A stretch of DNA of 35,240 bases, taken from assembly GCF_004348335.1 (NCBI RefSeq), contig NZ_SMJW01000061.1, forward strand, positions 1-35,240, in the 5' to 3' direction. Position 1 is the first letter of the stretch; the number at the start of each line of letters is the position of its first letter. Source of the DNA: Actinomadura bangladeshensis. GTDB lineage: Bacteria; Actinomycetota; Actinomycetes; Streptosporangiales; Streptosporangiaceae. Below, one piece after another: positions 7,287-15,401 of this stretch. A program made the translations under genes and the position numbers. The notes beneath the pieces are model-generated. The model did not search any database, was not told where the DNA came from, and saw only the letters and a program-made list of their open reading frames with translations.

Positions 7287-8176
7287 GCGCGGAGCGGGGG
7301 GTCGTCGGGCGGATCGAGGCGGAGTTCCGGGCCGCCGGGGTGACGGGATTCCTGCACGTCGCCGACATGGACACCGGGCGGGAGGTCGCCGTCCGCGCGG
7401 GCGAGCCGGTCGTGCTCGCGTCGGTGTTCAAGGTGCCGCTGCTGGTCGCCTTCCACCGGCGGGCCGCCGCCGGGCTGCTCGACCCGGCCGAGCAGGTCAC
7501 GCTGGCGCCGGGCGACCGCACCGCCGGGCCGACCGGGGTGTCCGCGCTGCTGGACGAGGTGCGCATGTCGCTGCGCGACCTCACCTGCCTGATGATCACG
7601 GTGAGCGACAACGCCGCCGCCGACGCCGTCCTCGACCGGGTCGGCCGGGACGCGGTGAACGCGGCGGCCGCCGACCTCGGACTGCGCGCGACGGTCGTCG
7701 AGGTCAACGGCCGCGAGCTGCACGAGTCCCTGCTCGCGGACGCCGGCGCCGCCACCTTCGCGGACGTGTGGGCGCGGCTGGACGAGCCCGGCGTCCTCGG
7801 CCGGCTGCGCGCTCTCGACCCGGCCCGCACCAGCCGCAGCACGCCGCGCGACATGACCCGGCTGCTGTCGATGATCTGGCGGGACGAGGCCGCGCCGCCG
7901 GACCACTGCGCGGCGATGCGGCGGCTGCTCGGCCTGCAGGTGTGGCCGCACCGGCTGTCGTCCGGCTTCCCCTACGACGACGTCGTCGTCAGCGGCAAGA
8001 CCGGCACGCTGCCGACCGTCCGCAACGAGGTCGGCGCGGTCGAGTACCCCGACGGCGCCCGCTACGCCGTGGCGGTGTTCACCCGGTCGACGCTGCCCAT
8101 CGCCGTCCTGCCGCGGGCCGACGCCGTGATCGGCACGGCGGCGCGGCTGGCCGTGGAGTCCCTGCGCCGCGGGTGA
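7226..8176 (+). CDS. blaB: Cytoplasmic class A beta-lactamase-like protein, BlaB-type
   Basis: The 316-residue protein has the class A beta-lactamase fold signatures SVFK at 66-69, SDN at 127-129 and KTG at 258-260. It lacks a signal peptide, so it should stay in the cytoplasm. No Glu-x-x-x-Asn omega-loop motif is found before TSRSTPRDM, where true class A enzymes carry the deacylating Glu. Weak or no beta-lactamase turnover is therefore expected. S. cacaoi BlaB, encoded with a LysR regulator and needed for beta-lactamase induction, is the closest model I know. The ATG at 7226 overlaps the lysR stop (ATGA), implying translational coupling. A second in-frame ATG at 7280 may be the ancestral start: the 54 bp between them look inserted. 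A role as intracellular sensor or cofactor for the LysR protein is inference. Confidence 0.85.
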   Translation: MSEANRGAWGVDPPQKTGMSGAERGVVGRIEAEFRAAGVTGFLHVADMDTGREVAVRAGEPVVLASVFKVPLLVAFHRRAAAGLLDPAEQVTLAPGDRTAGPTGVSALLDEVRMSLRDLTCLMITVSDNAAADAVLDRVGRDAVNAAAADLGLRATVVEVNGRELHESLLADAGAATFADVWARLDEPGVLGRLRALDPARTSRSTPRDMTRLLSMIWRDEAAPPDHCAAMRRLLGLQVWPHRLSSGFPYDDVVVSGKTGTLPTVRNEVGAVEYPDGARYAVAVFTRSTLPIAVLPRADAVIGTAARLAVESLRRG

Positions 8177-8179
8177 GCA

Positions 8180-8221
8180 CCGCGGCACGAACACGAAAAT
8201 GTGTCGCATCCGGTGCCGCGG
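8180..8221 (+). terminator. Terminator hairpin after the lysR-blaB operon
   Basis: CCGCGGCAC (8180-8188) pairs perfectly with GTGCCGCGG (8213-8221). The 24-nt loop holds a second small stem (ACAC...GTGT). It starts 4 bp after the blaB-like stop, as expected for an operon-end hairpin; no U-tract follows. Confidence 0.6.
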
Positions 8222-8300
8222 ATCGAGTGGGCCATACGGCAGCAGTCCATTGGAAAACATAGGCTGTACCCCTGCTTTAACCGTTCTTGAGGGGTGTTCT

Positions 8301-11093
8301 TTGCGGCTGCCGGACCATCTGGGGCTACTGCTCACCGACGAGCCGGTGCTCGACGTCTACTCGCACGGCCCGTGGCGTGTCCCGGACGGGCTGTTCGAGG
8401 AGATCTCGGCGCGGATCGACGGGCTGGCGGCCGATCCGCGGGCCGCGGAGCTCACGACCGACGAGCACAAGCTGCTGACGCTGCCGGCGTCGCTCGTCAC
8501 CGCGGAGATCTTCGGCATGCTGGCGTTCCTGCCCGGCGGCGGCGCGATCAAGGCGGGCTCCTGGTCGCAGCTGCCGGAGCGGCTGCTGCACCGGCACCTG
8601 GTCAACCCGGGGCCGCTCAGCACCCGGATGACCCGCTGGGACGCCCCGGGAGGCCGCTGGCGGCCGCCGGTGGACTGGCTGATCGAGGCTCCCGACCGGG
8701 GCCTGGCGATCGAGCTGGCCCGCGACTGCCTGGCGGCGCTGGAGGGCATCGAGCCGCTGGAGGAGCGCCGCAAGGCGCTGCTGCGGCTCTACGACGACCC
8801 GCCGGAGTGCGAGATCGGCCTGCCGAAGGCGGAGCTGCGCGAGCACTGGCACGCGCACGCCGGCGACGACATCGTCGCGGCGGTGCCCGAGCTGCTCGGC
8901 CCGGTCGGCTACCTGGAGTGGGTGTGCGCGGGGCTGCTCGCGGCCTACGAGCATCTGACGGACGTGGCGCCGCGCGACGAGACCGTCGAGGTCCACCTGC
9001 TCCAGCTGCTGCTGCAGGGCAGCATGGAGCACGTCCCGGCGGAGCTGGCGGTCGCGCTGGGCGAGGACCGCTACGGCGAGCTGCAGCAGCGGTTCGCGGC
9101 CGAGCGCCGCGGGTTCAAGGCGGGCGCGTGGCAGGAGCGGACGCGGGCGTGGCTGGTCCGGGCGCTGGTCGCGGGGGCGGCGGACGCCTGCCGGGGCTGG
9201 CTCGACATGGCGATGCGGTTCATCGCGACCGTGCAGGGGCTGCCCGGCGACCCGTGGTTCCCGAAGGCGGAGTGGATCCCGGTCGGCCAGTTCCAGACCG
9301 ACCTGCGGCGCCTGTACGCGCCGCGCCGCCGCGTCGTGAACCCGCTGACCGAGACGCTGCACCGGGCGCCCGCGGCGGACGGCACCTCCGCAGCGGCCGG
9401 GGCCGCCGGGCGGGCCGTCCGGCCGGAGCTCGCGACCTCGCTGGTCGGGCAGCCGGAGGTCACCGCGGCGCTGGCGGAGCTGACCGGCGGCGGCGAGCCG
9501 GTCCGGCTGCTGCTGGCCGGGCCGGACGGCACCGGCAAGCGCGACGCGGCGCAGGAGCTCGGGAAGGCGCTCGCGTTCGGCCGCGACCCGCACTGGGTCA
9601 CCGACAACCTGTACACCGGGCAGCGGCTGCCGGACGCCGTCGCCCGGCTGCACGCCGACGCCCGCGACTGCGCCGGCGACCGGCTGCTCGTCATCGAGGG
9701 CCTGGACGGGATCGTCACCGACCCCGGCAACGGGGAGGCGCTCGCCGCCGAGCTGCACCGGCTCCTCGCCGTCCACCCCGACCTGAACCTGGTGGCGCTG
9801 TGCGACACGGGCGGGGAGGAGCGGATCCGCGAGATCAACCCCGTCCTGCCGCAGCTGTTCCGGATCGCGCGGACGCGGCCGTTCACCGCGGACGGGCACG
9901 CCGAGCTGTTCCGCCGGGCGCTGGCCGCCCGCGGCGCGCGCGGCACCCGGCAGGCGGTCGCGGCGGCGGGCGCGCTGCTGGCGGCGACGCCGCCGATGCA
10001 GACGCTCCGCAACGCGCGGCTCGCCCCGTACCTGGCGGACCAGGTCACGGCCGCGGCCCGCGCGCGGCAGGGGGCGGCCGACGCCGAACTCCTCGTCCGC
10101 AAGCAGGACGTCCCGGGCACCCTGGACATCTCCCGGGCGGCCGGGAACCCCCTCGCCGAACTGCGCGACCTGACCGGCCTGGAGACCGTCAAGCACGAGA
10201 TCGCGCTGCTCGTCGCCGGGACGCACGCGGCGCGGCTGCGCAGCGAGAACGGGCTGAAGATCACCCCGCCGACCCGGCACATGGTGTTCACCGGCAACCC
10301 GGGCACCGGCAAGACGATGGTGGCGCGGCTGCTCGGCCGCATCTACAAGCGGCTGGGCGTGCTGTCGTCCGGGCATCTGGTCGAGGCGTCCCGCGCCCAC
10401 CTCGTCGGCGAGTACATCGGGCAGACGGCGCCGCGCACCCGCCGGCTGGTCGAGCGGGCGATCGGCGGCGTCCTGTTCATCGACGAGGCGTACACGCTGA
10501 CGCAGTCGCCGCTGAAGGGCGACTACGGGCACGAGGCGATCGCCGAGCTGGTCAAGCTGATGGAGGACCACCGCGACGACCTGGTGGTGGTCGTCGCCGG
10601 CTACCAGCAGGAGATGGCCGAGTTCCTCGCCGCCAACCCCGGGCTGGACTCGCGGTTCCCCAAGCAGATCCACTTCCCCGACTACACCGACGACGAGCTG
10701 ATCACCGTGTTCGGGCAGCTCGCCGCCGCGGACGGGTTCGAGCTCGCGCCCGGCACCGACGAGGTGCTGGCGACGATGCTGCGCCGCGCGCCCCGCGGAC
10801 CGTCCTTCGGCAACGGCCGGCTCATGCGCAACATGCTGGACGTCGCCGTCGCCAACCAGGCCGACCGGGTCGCGTCCGCGGCCGTGACGGCGCAGCGGGA
10901 GCAGGCCGGGAACGAGGCTGGGAAGGCCGGGGCCGGGAAGGCCGGGCGGGAGAAGGCGGTCCGCGCAGCGGCCGGGCAGGGCGGGGAGCCGCCGGTGCAG
11001 GCGCCCACGCGGCAGGAGCTGGTGACGATCACCGCCGAGGACCTGCCCCCGCTGCTGGAGCACCCCGAAGAGTTCTTCGGCCTCTACCTCTGA
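8301..11093 (+). CDS. AAA+ ATPase, CbbX/EccA-like, with second degenerate AAA module
   Basis: I start at TTG 8301 because GAGGGG lies six bases upstream; earlier in-frame ATGs add a non-conserved extension. The 930-residue protein has three parts. Residues 1 to about 370 are a largely helical region I cannot assign. Residues about 390-590 form an AAA-like module with Walker A GPDGTGKR (407-414) and a weak Walker B (LLVIEGLDGI). Residues about 630-860 form a complete CbbX/SpoVK-type AAA domain with Walker A GNPGTGKT (665-672) and Walker B VLFIDEA (724-730). A Gly/Ala/Lys low-complexity insert and an acidic tail ending EEFFGLYL follow. Such ATPases remodel or unfold partner proteins, for example in type VII secretion (EccA) or Rubisco activation (CbbX). 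No secretion genes are nearby, so the partner is unknown. Confidence 0.85.
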   Translation: MRLPDHLGLLLTDEPVLDVYSHGPWRVPDGLFEEISARIDGLAADPRAAELTTDEHKLLTLPASLVTAEIFGMLAFLPGGGAIKAGSWSQLPERLLHRHLVNPGPLSTRMTRWDAPGGRWRPPVDWLIEAPDRGLAIELARDCLAALEGIEPLEERRKALLRLYDDPPECEIGLPKAELREHWHAHAGDDIVAAVPELLGPVGYLEWVCAGLLAAYEHLTDVAPRDETVEVHLLQLLLQGSMEHVPAELAVALGEDRYGELQQRFAAERRGFKAGAWQERTRAWLVRALVAGAADACRGWLDMAMRFIATVQGLPGDPWFPKAEWIPVGQFQTDLRRLYAPRRRVVNPLTETLHRAPAADGTSAAAGAAGRAVRPELATSLVGQPEVTAALAELTGGGEPVRLLLAGPDGTGKRDAAQELGKALAFGRDPHWVTDNLYTGQRLPDAVARLHADARDCAGDRLLVIEGLDGIVTDPGNGEALAAELHRLLAVHPDLNLVALCDTGGEERIREINPVLPQLFRIARTRPFTADGHAELFRRALAARGARGTRQAVAAAGALLAATPPMQTLRNARLAPYLADQVTAAARARQGAADAELLVRKQDVPGTLDISRAAGNPLAELRDLTGLETVKHEIALLVAGTHAARLRSENGLKITPPTRHMVFTGNPGTGKTMVARLLGRIYKRLGVLSSGHLVEASRAHLVGEYIGQTAPRTRRLVERAIGGVLFIDEAYTLTQSPLKGDYGHEAIAELVKLMEDHRDDLVVVVAGYQQEMAEFLAANPGLDSRFPKQIHFPDYTDDELITVFGQLAAADGFELAPGTDEVLATMLRRAPRGPSFGNGRLMRNMLDVAVANQADRVASAAVTAQREQAGNEAGKAGAGKAGREKAVRAAAGQGGEPPVQAPTRQELVTITAEDLPPLLEHPEEFFGLYL

Positions 11094-11136
11094 GGCGCGA
11101 GCACCTCTGAGGCGCGAGTACCTCTGCGGCGCGAGG
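11086..11136. repeat. Three tandem 17-bp repeats spanning the AAA gene stop
   Basis: The unit ACCTCTGAGGCGCGAGC recurs at 11086-11102, 11103-11119 and 11120-11136, with one and then two to three changes. The first copy contains the stop codon of the ATPase gene. The array fills the short convergent gap to the amidase gene and looks like slipped-strand duplication of the gene's 3' end. Confidence 0.75.
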
Positions 11137-11142
11137 CGCCCT

Positions 11143-12429
11143 TTACGCGGTGAGCCGTTCGGCGGCGTCGAACAGGATGCGCTCCGCGCCGCGCCGGGTG
11201 ACGAGCTGCGCGCCGACCGGGAGGCCGCCGACCGTCCCGGCGGGGACGCTCAGCGCGGGCAGCCCGAGCACGTTCCACGGCGAGGTGAGGCTGACCAGCA
11301 GCGCGGTCAGCGGCCCGAACTCGTTCTCCGTCGCGCCGATCTCCGGTGCGGTGATCGGCATCGTGGGCATCGCCAGGTAGTCGTAGCGGTCGAGCAGCGC
11401 GGCGATCTCGCGGGCGTACCGGTCCCGCTCGCGCAGGGCCCGGACGAGCCGCCAGCCGGGCATGCGCCCCGACTCCTCCAGCCGTCCGAGCGTGGCCGGC
11501 AGGTACAGGCCGGGCGCGTCCGCGATCCGTTCGGCGTGCACGTCGTAGGCCTCGCTGAACTCGATCGCGATGAACACCTCCCGCAGCCCGGCGAAGTCGA
11601 GCGGCTCGGCCGGCGCGTCCGGGAACAGGGCCCGGACGGTCCGCACCACCTCGGGGTCGGCGGCGGGCGGCTCGATCCAGGCGGCGCGGCCGTGGCGCGC
11701 GGCCTCGTCCGCGGCGGGCCCGGTGTCCCCGGACGGGGCGGCCAGCACGCGGTAGGCGGTCAGGCAGTCGGCGGCCGAGCCGGCCAGGACGCCCACATGG
11801 TCCAGCGAGCGCGACAGCGGGAACACGCCGTCGGCGGGGACGGCGCCGTGCGCCGGCTTGAACCCGGCCACCCCGCAGAACGCGGACGGGATGCGCACCG
11901 ACCCGCCGGTGTCGGTGCCGAGGGCGAGCGGCACCGTGCCGGCGGCGACGGCGGCCGCGCTGCCGCTGCTGGAGCCGCCCGCCATGCGCGACCGGTCGTG
12001 CGGGTTGCGGACCGGGCCGCTCGCCGACACGTCGCCGGTGGCGCCGAACGCGAACTCCTGCGTGCCCGTCTTGCCGACGATCACGGCGCCGGCGTCCCGC
12101 AGTCGCCGCACGCAGGCCGCGTCCTCCTCGGCCAGGTGGCCGTCGAAGTGCGCCGACCCCATGCCGGTCCGGAAGCCGGCGACGTCGATGATGTCCTTCA
12201 CCGCGACGGGGATGCCGTGCAGCGGGCCCAGGTCGACGCCGCGCGCCCGCTCCTTGTCCGCCAACCGGGCGTTCTCCTGGGCGAGTTCGGGGTCGAGGTC
12301 CACGAAGGCGTTCAGTTCGGGGTCGGCCGACTCCAGAACCCTGGTGACGAGATCCTGCGCCGTCTGCTCGCCGTCGCGCAGGGCCCGTCCGAGGTCCGCC
12401 AGCGTCCGTCCGGTGAAGAACCCGCCCAT
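11143..12429 (-). CDS. Amidase signature family enzyme
   Basis: The 428-residue protein is an amidase-signature hydrolase: catalytic Lys78 in VAVKDIID, the Gly/Ser loop GGSSSGS at 151-157 that holds the cis-Ser, and the nucleophile Ser177 in TDTGGSVRIPS. These form the Ser-cisSer-Lys triad that hydrolyses amide bonds; the substrate cannot be told. It is not a convincing GatA subunit: it is shorter than usual (about 480) and no gatB or gatC is nearby. No signal peptide is seen, so it is cytoplasmic. AGGAGG five bases before the ATG gives a strong start. It is convergent with the AAA ATPase gene and divergent from the phosphoketolase leader. Confidence 0.9.
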   Translation of the reverse strand: MGGFFTGRTLADLGRALRDGEQTAQDLVTRVLESADPELNAFVDLDPELAQENARLADKERARGVDLGPLHGIPVAVKDIIDVAGFRTGMGSAHFDGHLAEEDAACVRRLRDAGAVIVGKTGTQEFAFGATGDVSASGPVRNPHDRSRMAGGSSSGSAAAVAAGTVPLALGTDTGGSVRIPSAFCGVAGFKPAHGAVPADGVFPLSRSLDHVGVLAGSAADCLTAYRVLAAPSGDTGPAADEAARHGRAAWIEPPAADPEVVRTVRALFPDAPAEPLDFAGLREVFIAIEFSEAYDVHAERIADAPGLYLPATLGRLEESGRMPGWRLVRALRERDRYAREIAALLDRYDYLAMPTMPITAPEIGATENEFGPLTALLVSLTSPWNVLGLPALSVPAGTVGGLPVGAQLVTRRGAERILFDAAERLTA

Positions 12430-12552
12430 ACCGCCTCCTACCTGATCAGCCGTCCCGCTCTCCCTAGCACATCGGGCCCCGCGCGAGACAGGCCGGGCGT
12501 CCCGTTCATGGCTTTCCGTCCTTGATCGGTCACTCTGTGCGAGCCATTCGTC

Positions 12553-12711
12553 GCAGCCGTCCTACCGCCGGACGACTGCACGCCCATCGCGGTGAACCTA
12601 CGCGCGGGTAGGCGGCAGGCTTCAACACGCCCAGAGGAGACGCTCCCACCGGTTCGCTGGGGGGCGGGGCGGAGCCCGCGCCCGGGATCCGCCTCTGTAA
12701 CCGGCGGCGTC
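12553..12711 (+). ncRNA. Candidate structured leader RNA or small RNA
   Basis: Several helices nest in this interval. GCAG-C-CGTCC/GGACG-A-CTGC (12553-12562 with 12570-12579, one C-A mismatch) is first, then CCTAC/GTAGG (12597-12601 with 12608-12612). A longer-range pair of stems follows, GACGC/GCGTC (12639-12643 with 12707-12711), enclosing CCGGTT/AACCGG (12649-12654 with 12699-12704). It ends about 260 bp before the phosphoketolase ATG, so it could be a riboswitch-like leader or a separate small RNA. The strand is uncertain because helices fold on either strand; plus is assumed from the downstream gene. I cannot name the RNA family with confidence. Confidence 0.35.
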
Positions 12712-12854
12712 CACCCTGTTGTGTCGGCGCCTCCGGGTGCCGGGCGCCGAACGCGCCCCGGCCCCGGAGGCCCCGGGCGCCTCTGGTTTCCGGGGCTTTG
12801 GGCTGTTGAGTCCCGGCCTTGGGTTCTGCGCCCGTTCTGGAAACTCTCTGTTGT

Positions 12855-12870
12855 GGGGACTTTGGGCCCT
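12855..12870. promoter_or_regulatory. DosR/DevR-like box upstream of phosphoketolase
   Basis: GGGGACTTTGGGCCCT at 12855-12870 resembles the GGGACTTT-N-GGCCC half of the dormancy regulator DosR/DevR (OsdR) site; against the 20-bp consensus I count about 14 matches. A weaker copy, GGGGCTTTGGGC, is at 12792-12803. Phosphoketolase and acetate kinase fit a hypoxia or redox regulon. No DosR-type regulator gene is in this window. Confidence 0.35.
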
Positions 12871-12973
12871 GGGTGCGTCCCGGCCCGTGTGATGGGCTCT
12901 GCGTGACGGTTGACCGCGCCGATGGTGGGGACGTGATCTCCCTGAGGCGGGACCGACAGCGGAGGGACGCGCA

Positions 12974-15331
12974 ATGGCCGAGCCCATGATGTCCGATGAC
13001 GAGGTACGGGCGATCGATGCCTACTGGAGAGCCGCCAACTACCTCTCCGTGGGTCAGATCTACCTGCTCGCGAACCCGCTGCTGCGCGAGCCGCTCGGGC
13101 GCCGGCACATCAAGCCGCGGCTGCTCGGGCACTGGGGCACCTCGCCCGGCCTGAACTTCTGCTACGCGCACCTGAACCGGGCGATCAAGGCGCGGGACCT
13201 CGACATGATCTACATCATGGGGCCGGGGCACGGCGGGCCGGCGGCGGTCGCGAACGCGTGGCTGGAGGGCACCTACAGCGAGGTGTACCCGCACGTCTCG
13301 CAGGACGCCGAGGGCATGCGGCGGCTGTTCCACCAGTTCTCGTTCCCCGGCGGCATCCCGTCCCATGTGGCGCCGGAGACGCCGGGCTCCATCCACGAGG
13401 GAGGCGAGCTGGGGTATTCGCTGGCGCACGCGTTCGGGGCGGCGTTCGACAACCCGGACCTCGTCGTCGCGTGCATCATCGGGGACGGCGAGGCGGAGAC
13501 CGGGCCGCTCGCGGCGAGCTGGCATTCGAACAAGTTCCTCGACCCGGTGAAGGACGGCGCCGTCCTGCCGATCCTGCACCTCAACGGCTACAAGATCGCG
13601 AACCCGACGGTGCTGGCGCGGATCCCGGAGGAGGAACTCGTCCAGCTGCTGGACGGGTACGGGTACCGGCCGCTCCTGGTGAGCGGGGACGAGCCCGCGT
13701 CCATGCACCGGAAGATGGACGCCGCGCTCGGCCAGGCCCTGGACGAGATCGCCGGGATCCAGCGCGACGCGCGGGCGGGGCGGACGTCGGAGCGGCGGCG
13801 CTGGCCGATGATCGTCCTGCGGTCGCCGAAGGGCTGGACGGGGCCGAAGGAGGTGGACGGGCTGCCCGTCGAGAACACGTGGCGCTCCCACCAGGTCCCG
13901 CTGGCCGGCGTGCGCGACGACCCCGCGCATCTCGCGCAGCTCGAGGAATGGCTGCGCTCCTACCGTCCGGACGAGTTGTTCGACGCCGACGGCCGCCCCG
14001 TCGAAGCGGTGCGGGCGCTCGCACCCGAGGGCGAGCGGCGGATGAGCGCCAACCCGCACGCGAACGGCGGCCTGCTGCTGAAGCCGCTCGCGCTGCCCGA
14101 TTTCCGGGACTACGCCGTGCCCGTCGACAAGCCCGGCACGACGCTCACCGAACCCACCCGGACACTGGGGTCGTTCCTGCGCGATGTCGTGAAGGCCAAC
14201 CCGACCAGCTTCCGCATCATGGGCGCGGACGAGACGGCGTCCAACCGGCTCGGTGACGTGTTCGAGGCGACCGAGCGGGTCTTCGAAGGCGAGATCCTCC
14301 CGACCGACGAGCATCAGGCGCCGTCCGGGCAGGTCATGGAGGTGCTGAGCGAGCACCTGTGCCAAGGCTGGCTGGAGGGCTACCTCCTCACCGGACGGCA
14401 CGGGCTGTTCAACAGCTACGAGGCGTTCGTGCACATCGTCGACGCCATGTTCAACCAGCACGCGAAATGGCTGAAGGTGACCCGGCACCTGCCGTGGCGG
14501 CGGCCCATCGCGTCGCTGAACTACCTGCTGTCGTCGCACGTGTGGCGGCAGGACCACAACGGCTTCACCCACCAGGACCCCGGCTTCCTCGACGTCGTCC
14601 TGAACAAGAAGCCGGAGATCGTCCGGGTGTACCTGCCGCCGGACGCGAACACGCTGCTGTCCGTCGGCGACCATTGCCTGCGGTCCCGCGACTACGTCAA
14701 CGTGATCGTGGCCGGGAAGCAGCCGGCGCTGAACTGGCTGCCGATGGACGCGGCGATCGCGCACTGCACGCGCGGCATCGGCATCTGGGAGTGGGCCTCG
14801 ACCGACGGCGGCGAGGACCCCGATGTCGTCATGGCCTGCGCGGGCGACATCCCGACGCTGGAGACGCTCGCCGCGGTGGACCTGCTGCGGCGGCTGTTCC
14901 CCGAACTGCGCGTCCGGGTCGTGAACGTCGTCGACCTGATGCGGCTCCAGCCGTCCAGCGAGCACCCGCACGGCCTCGCCGACCGCGAGTACGACACCCT
15001 GTTCACCACCGACAAGCCCGTGATCTTCGCCTTCCACGGCTACCCCTACCTGATTCACCGGCTCACGTACCGCCGCGCCGGGCACGCCCACCTGCATGTC
15101 CGCGGCTACAAGGAAGAGGGGACCACCACCACGCCGTTCGACATGGTCATGCTGAACGACCTCGACCGCTACCACCTGGTGATGGACGTCATCGACCGCG
15201 TCCCGTCCCTCGGCGGGCGCGTCGCCCACATCCGCCAGCGGATGTCCGACCAACGCCTGGCCATGCGCGCCCACACCCGCGAACACGGCGAAGACGCCCC
15301 CGAAGTCCGCGACTGGACCTGGCCCTACTAG
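12974..15331 (+). CDS. xfp: Phosphoketolase (xylulose-5-P/fructose-6-P)
   Basis: The 785-residue length and sequence are those of a complete phosphoketolase. The N-terminal region has GTSPGLNF and MGPGHGGPA, the thiamine diphosphate motif GDGEAETG is at 170-177, and [29 protein letters not shown] and [12 protein letters not shown] follow. The C-terminal transketolase-like half contains [20 protein letters not shown]. The enzyme splits xylulose-5-P (often also fructose-6-P) with phosphate into acetyl-P plus glyceraldehyde-3-P (or erythrose-4-P). GGAGGG seven bases before the ATG fixes the start. Acetate kinase follows 70 bp downstream on the same strand and would turn the acetyl-P into acetate and ATP. 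The long leader may control it. Confidence 0.96.
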   Translation: MAEPMMSDDEVRAIDAYWRAANYLSVGQIYLLANPLLREPLGRRHIKPRLLGHWGTSPGLNFCYAHLNRAIKARDLDMIYIMGPGHGGPAAVANAWLEGTYSEVYPHVSQDAEGMRRLFHQFSFPGGIPSHVAPETPGSIHEGGELGYSLAHAFGAAFDNPDLVVACIIGDGEAETGPLAASWHSNKFLDPVKDGAVLPILHLNGYKIANPTVLARIPEEELVQLLDGYGYRPLLVSGDEPASMHRKMDAALGQALDEIAGIQRDARAGRTSERRRWPMIVLRSPKGWTGPKEVDGLPVENTWRSHQVPLAGVRDDPAHLAQLEEWLRSYRPDELFDADGRPVEAVRALAPEGERRMSANPHANGGLLLKPLALPDFRDYAVPVDKPGTTLTEPTRTLGSFLRDVVKANPTSFRIMGADETASNRLGDVFEATERVFEGEILPTDEHQAPSGQVMEVLSEHLCQGWLEGYLLTGRHGLFNSYEAFVHIVDAMFNQHAKWLKVTRHLPWRRPIASLNYLLSSHVWRQDHNGFTHQDPGFLDVVLNKKPEIVRVYLPPDANTLLSVGDHCLRSRDYVNVIVAGKQPALNWLPMDAAIAHCTRGIGIWEWASTDGGEDPDVVMACAGDIPTLETLAAVDLLRRLFPELRVRVVNVVDLMRLQPSSEHPHGLADREYDTLFTTDKPVIFAFHGYPYLIHRLTYRRAGHAHLHVRGYKEEGTTTTPFDMVMLNDLDRYHLVMDVIDRVPSLGGRVAHIRQRMSDQRLAMRAHTREHGEDAPEVRDWTWPY

Positions 15332-15401
15332 TGGGAGGGGCCGTACTGGTGAAGGGGGCCGCCCCGGTGATGCCGGCGGTACCGGCGAGGGGGGCGCACT
15401 G

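Larger units (their letters stand above)
12430..12973. other. 544-bp non-coding region upstream of phosphoketolase
   Basis: Open frames run through this stretch on both strands, but their translations are Arg/Pro/Gly-rich, lack the codon bias of neighbouring genes, and have no plausible start with a ribosome site. I see no gene. It holds a cluster of nested inverted repeats (12553-12711) that could fold as an RNA, two related GGGG(A)CTTTGGGC motifs, a TTGACC hexamer at 12910-12915 that could be a -35 element, and the phosphoketolase ribosome site. Confidence 0.7.

Noticed and set aside
8325..11063. A 912-residue minus-strand open frame opposite the AAA ATPase
   Set aside because: The Walker motifs and codon bias lie on the plus strand; this frame is Arg/Gln/His-rich and domainless.
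11143..12429. GatA subunit of the tRNA amidotransferase
   Set aside because: The triad fits the wider amidase family, but the length, divergence and lack of gatB or gatC argue against it.
12592..12906. Short open frames on both strands in the phosphoketolase leader
   Set aside because: They have no ribosome site, unusual composition, and overlap strong inverted repeats; the region is better explained as non-coding.
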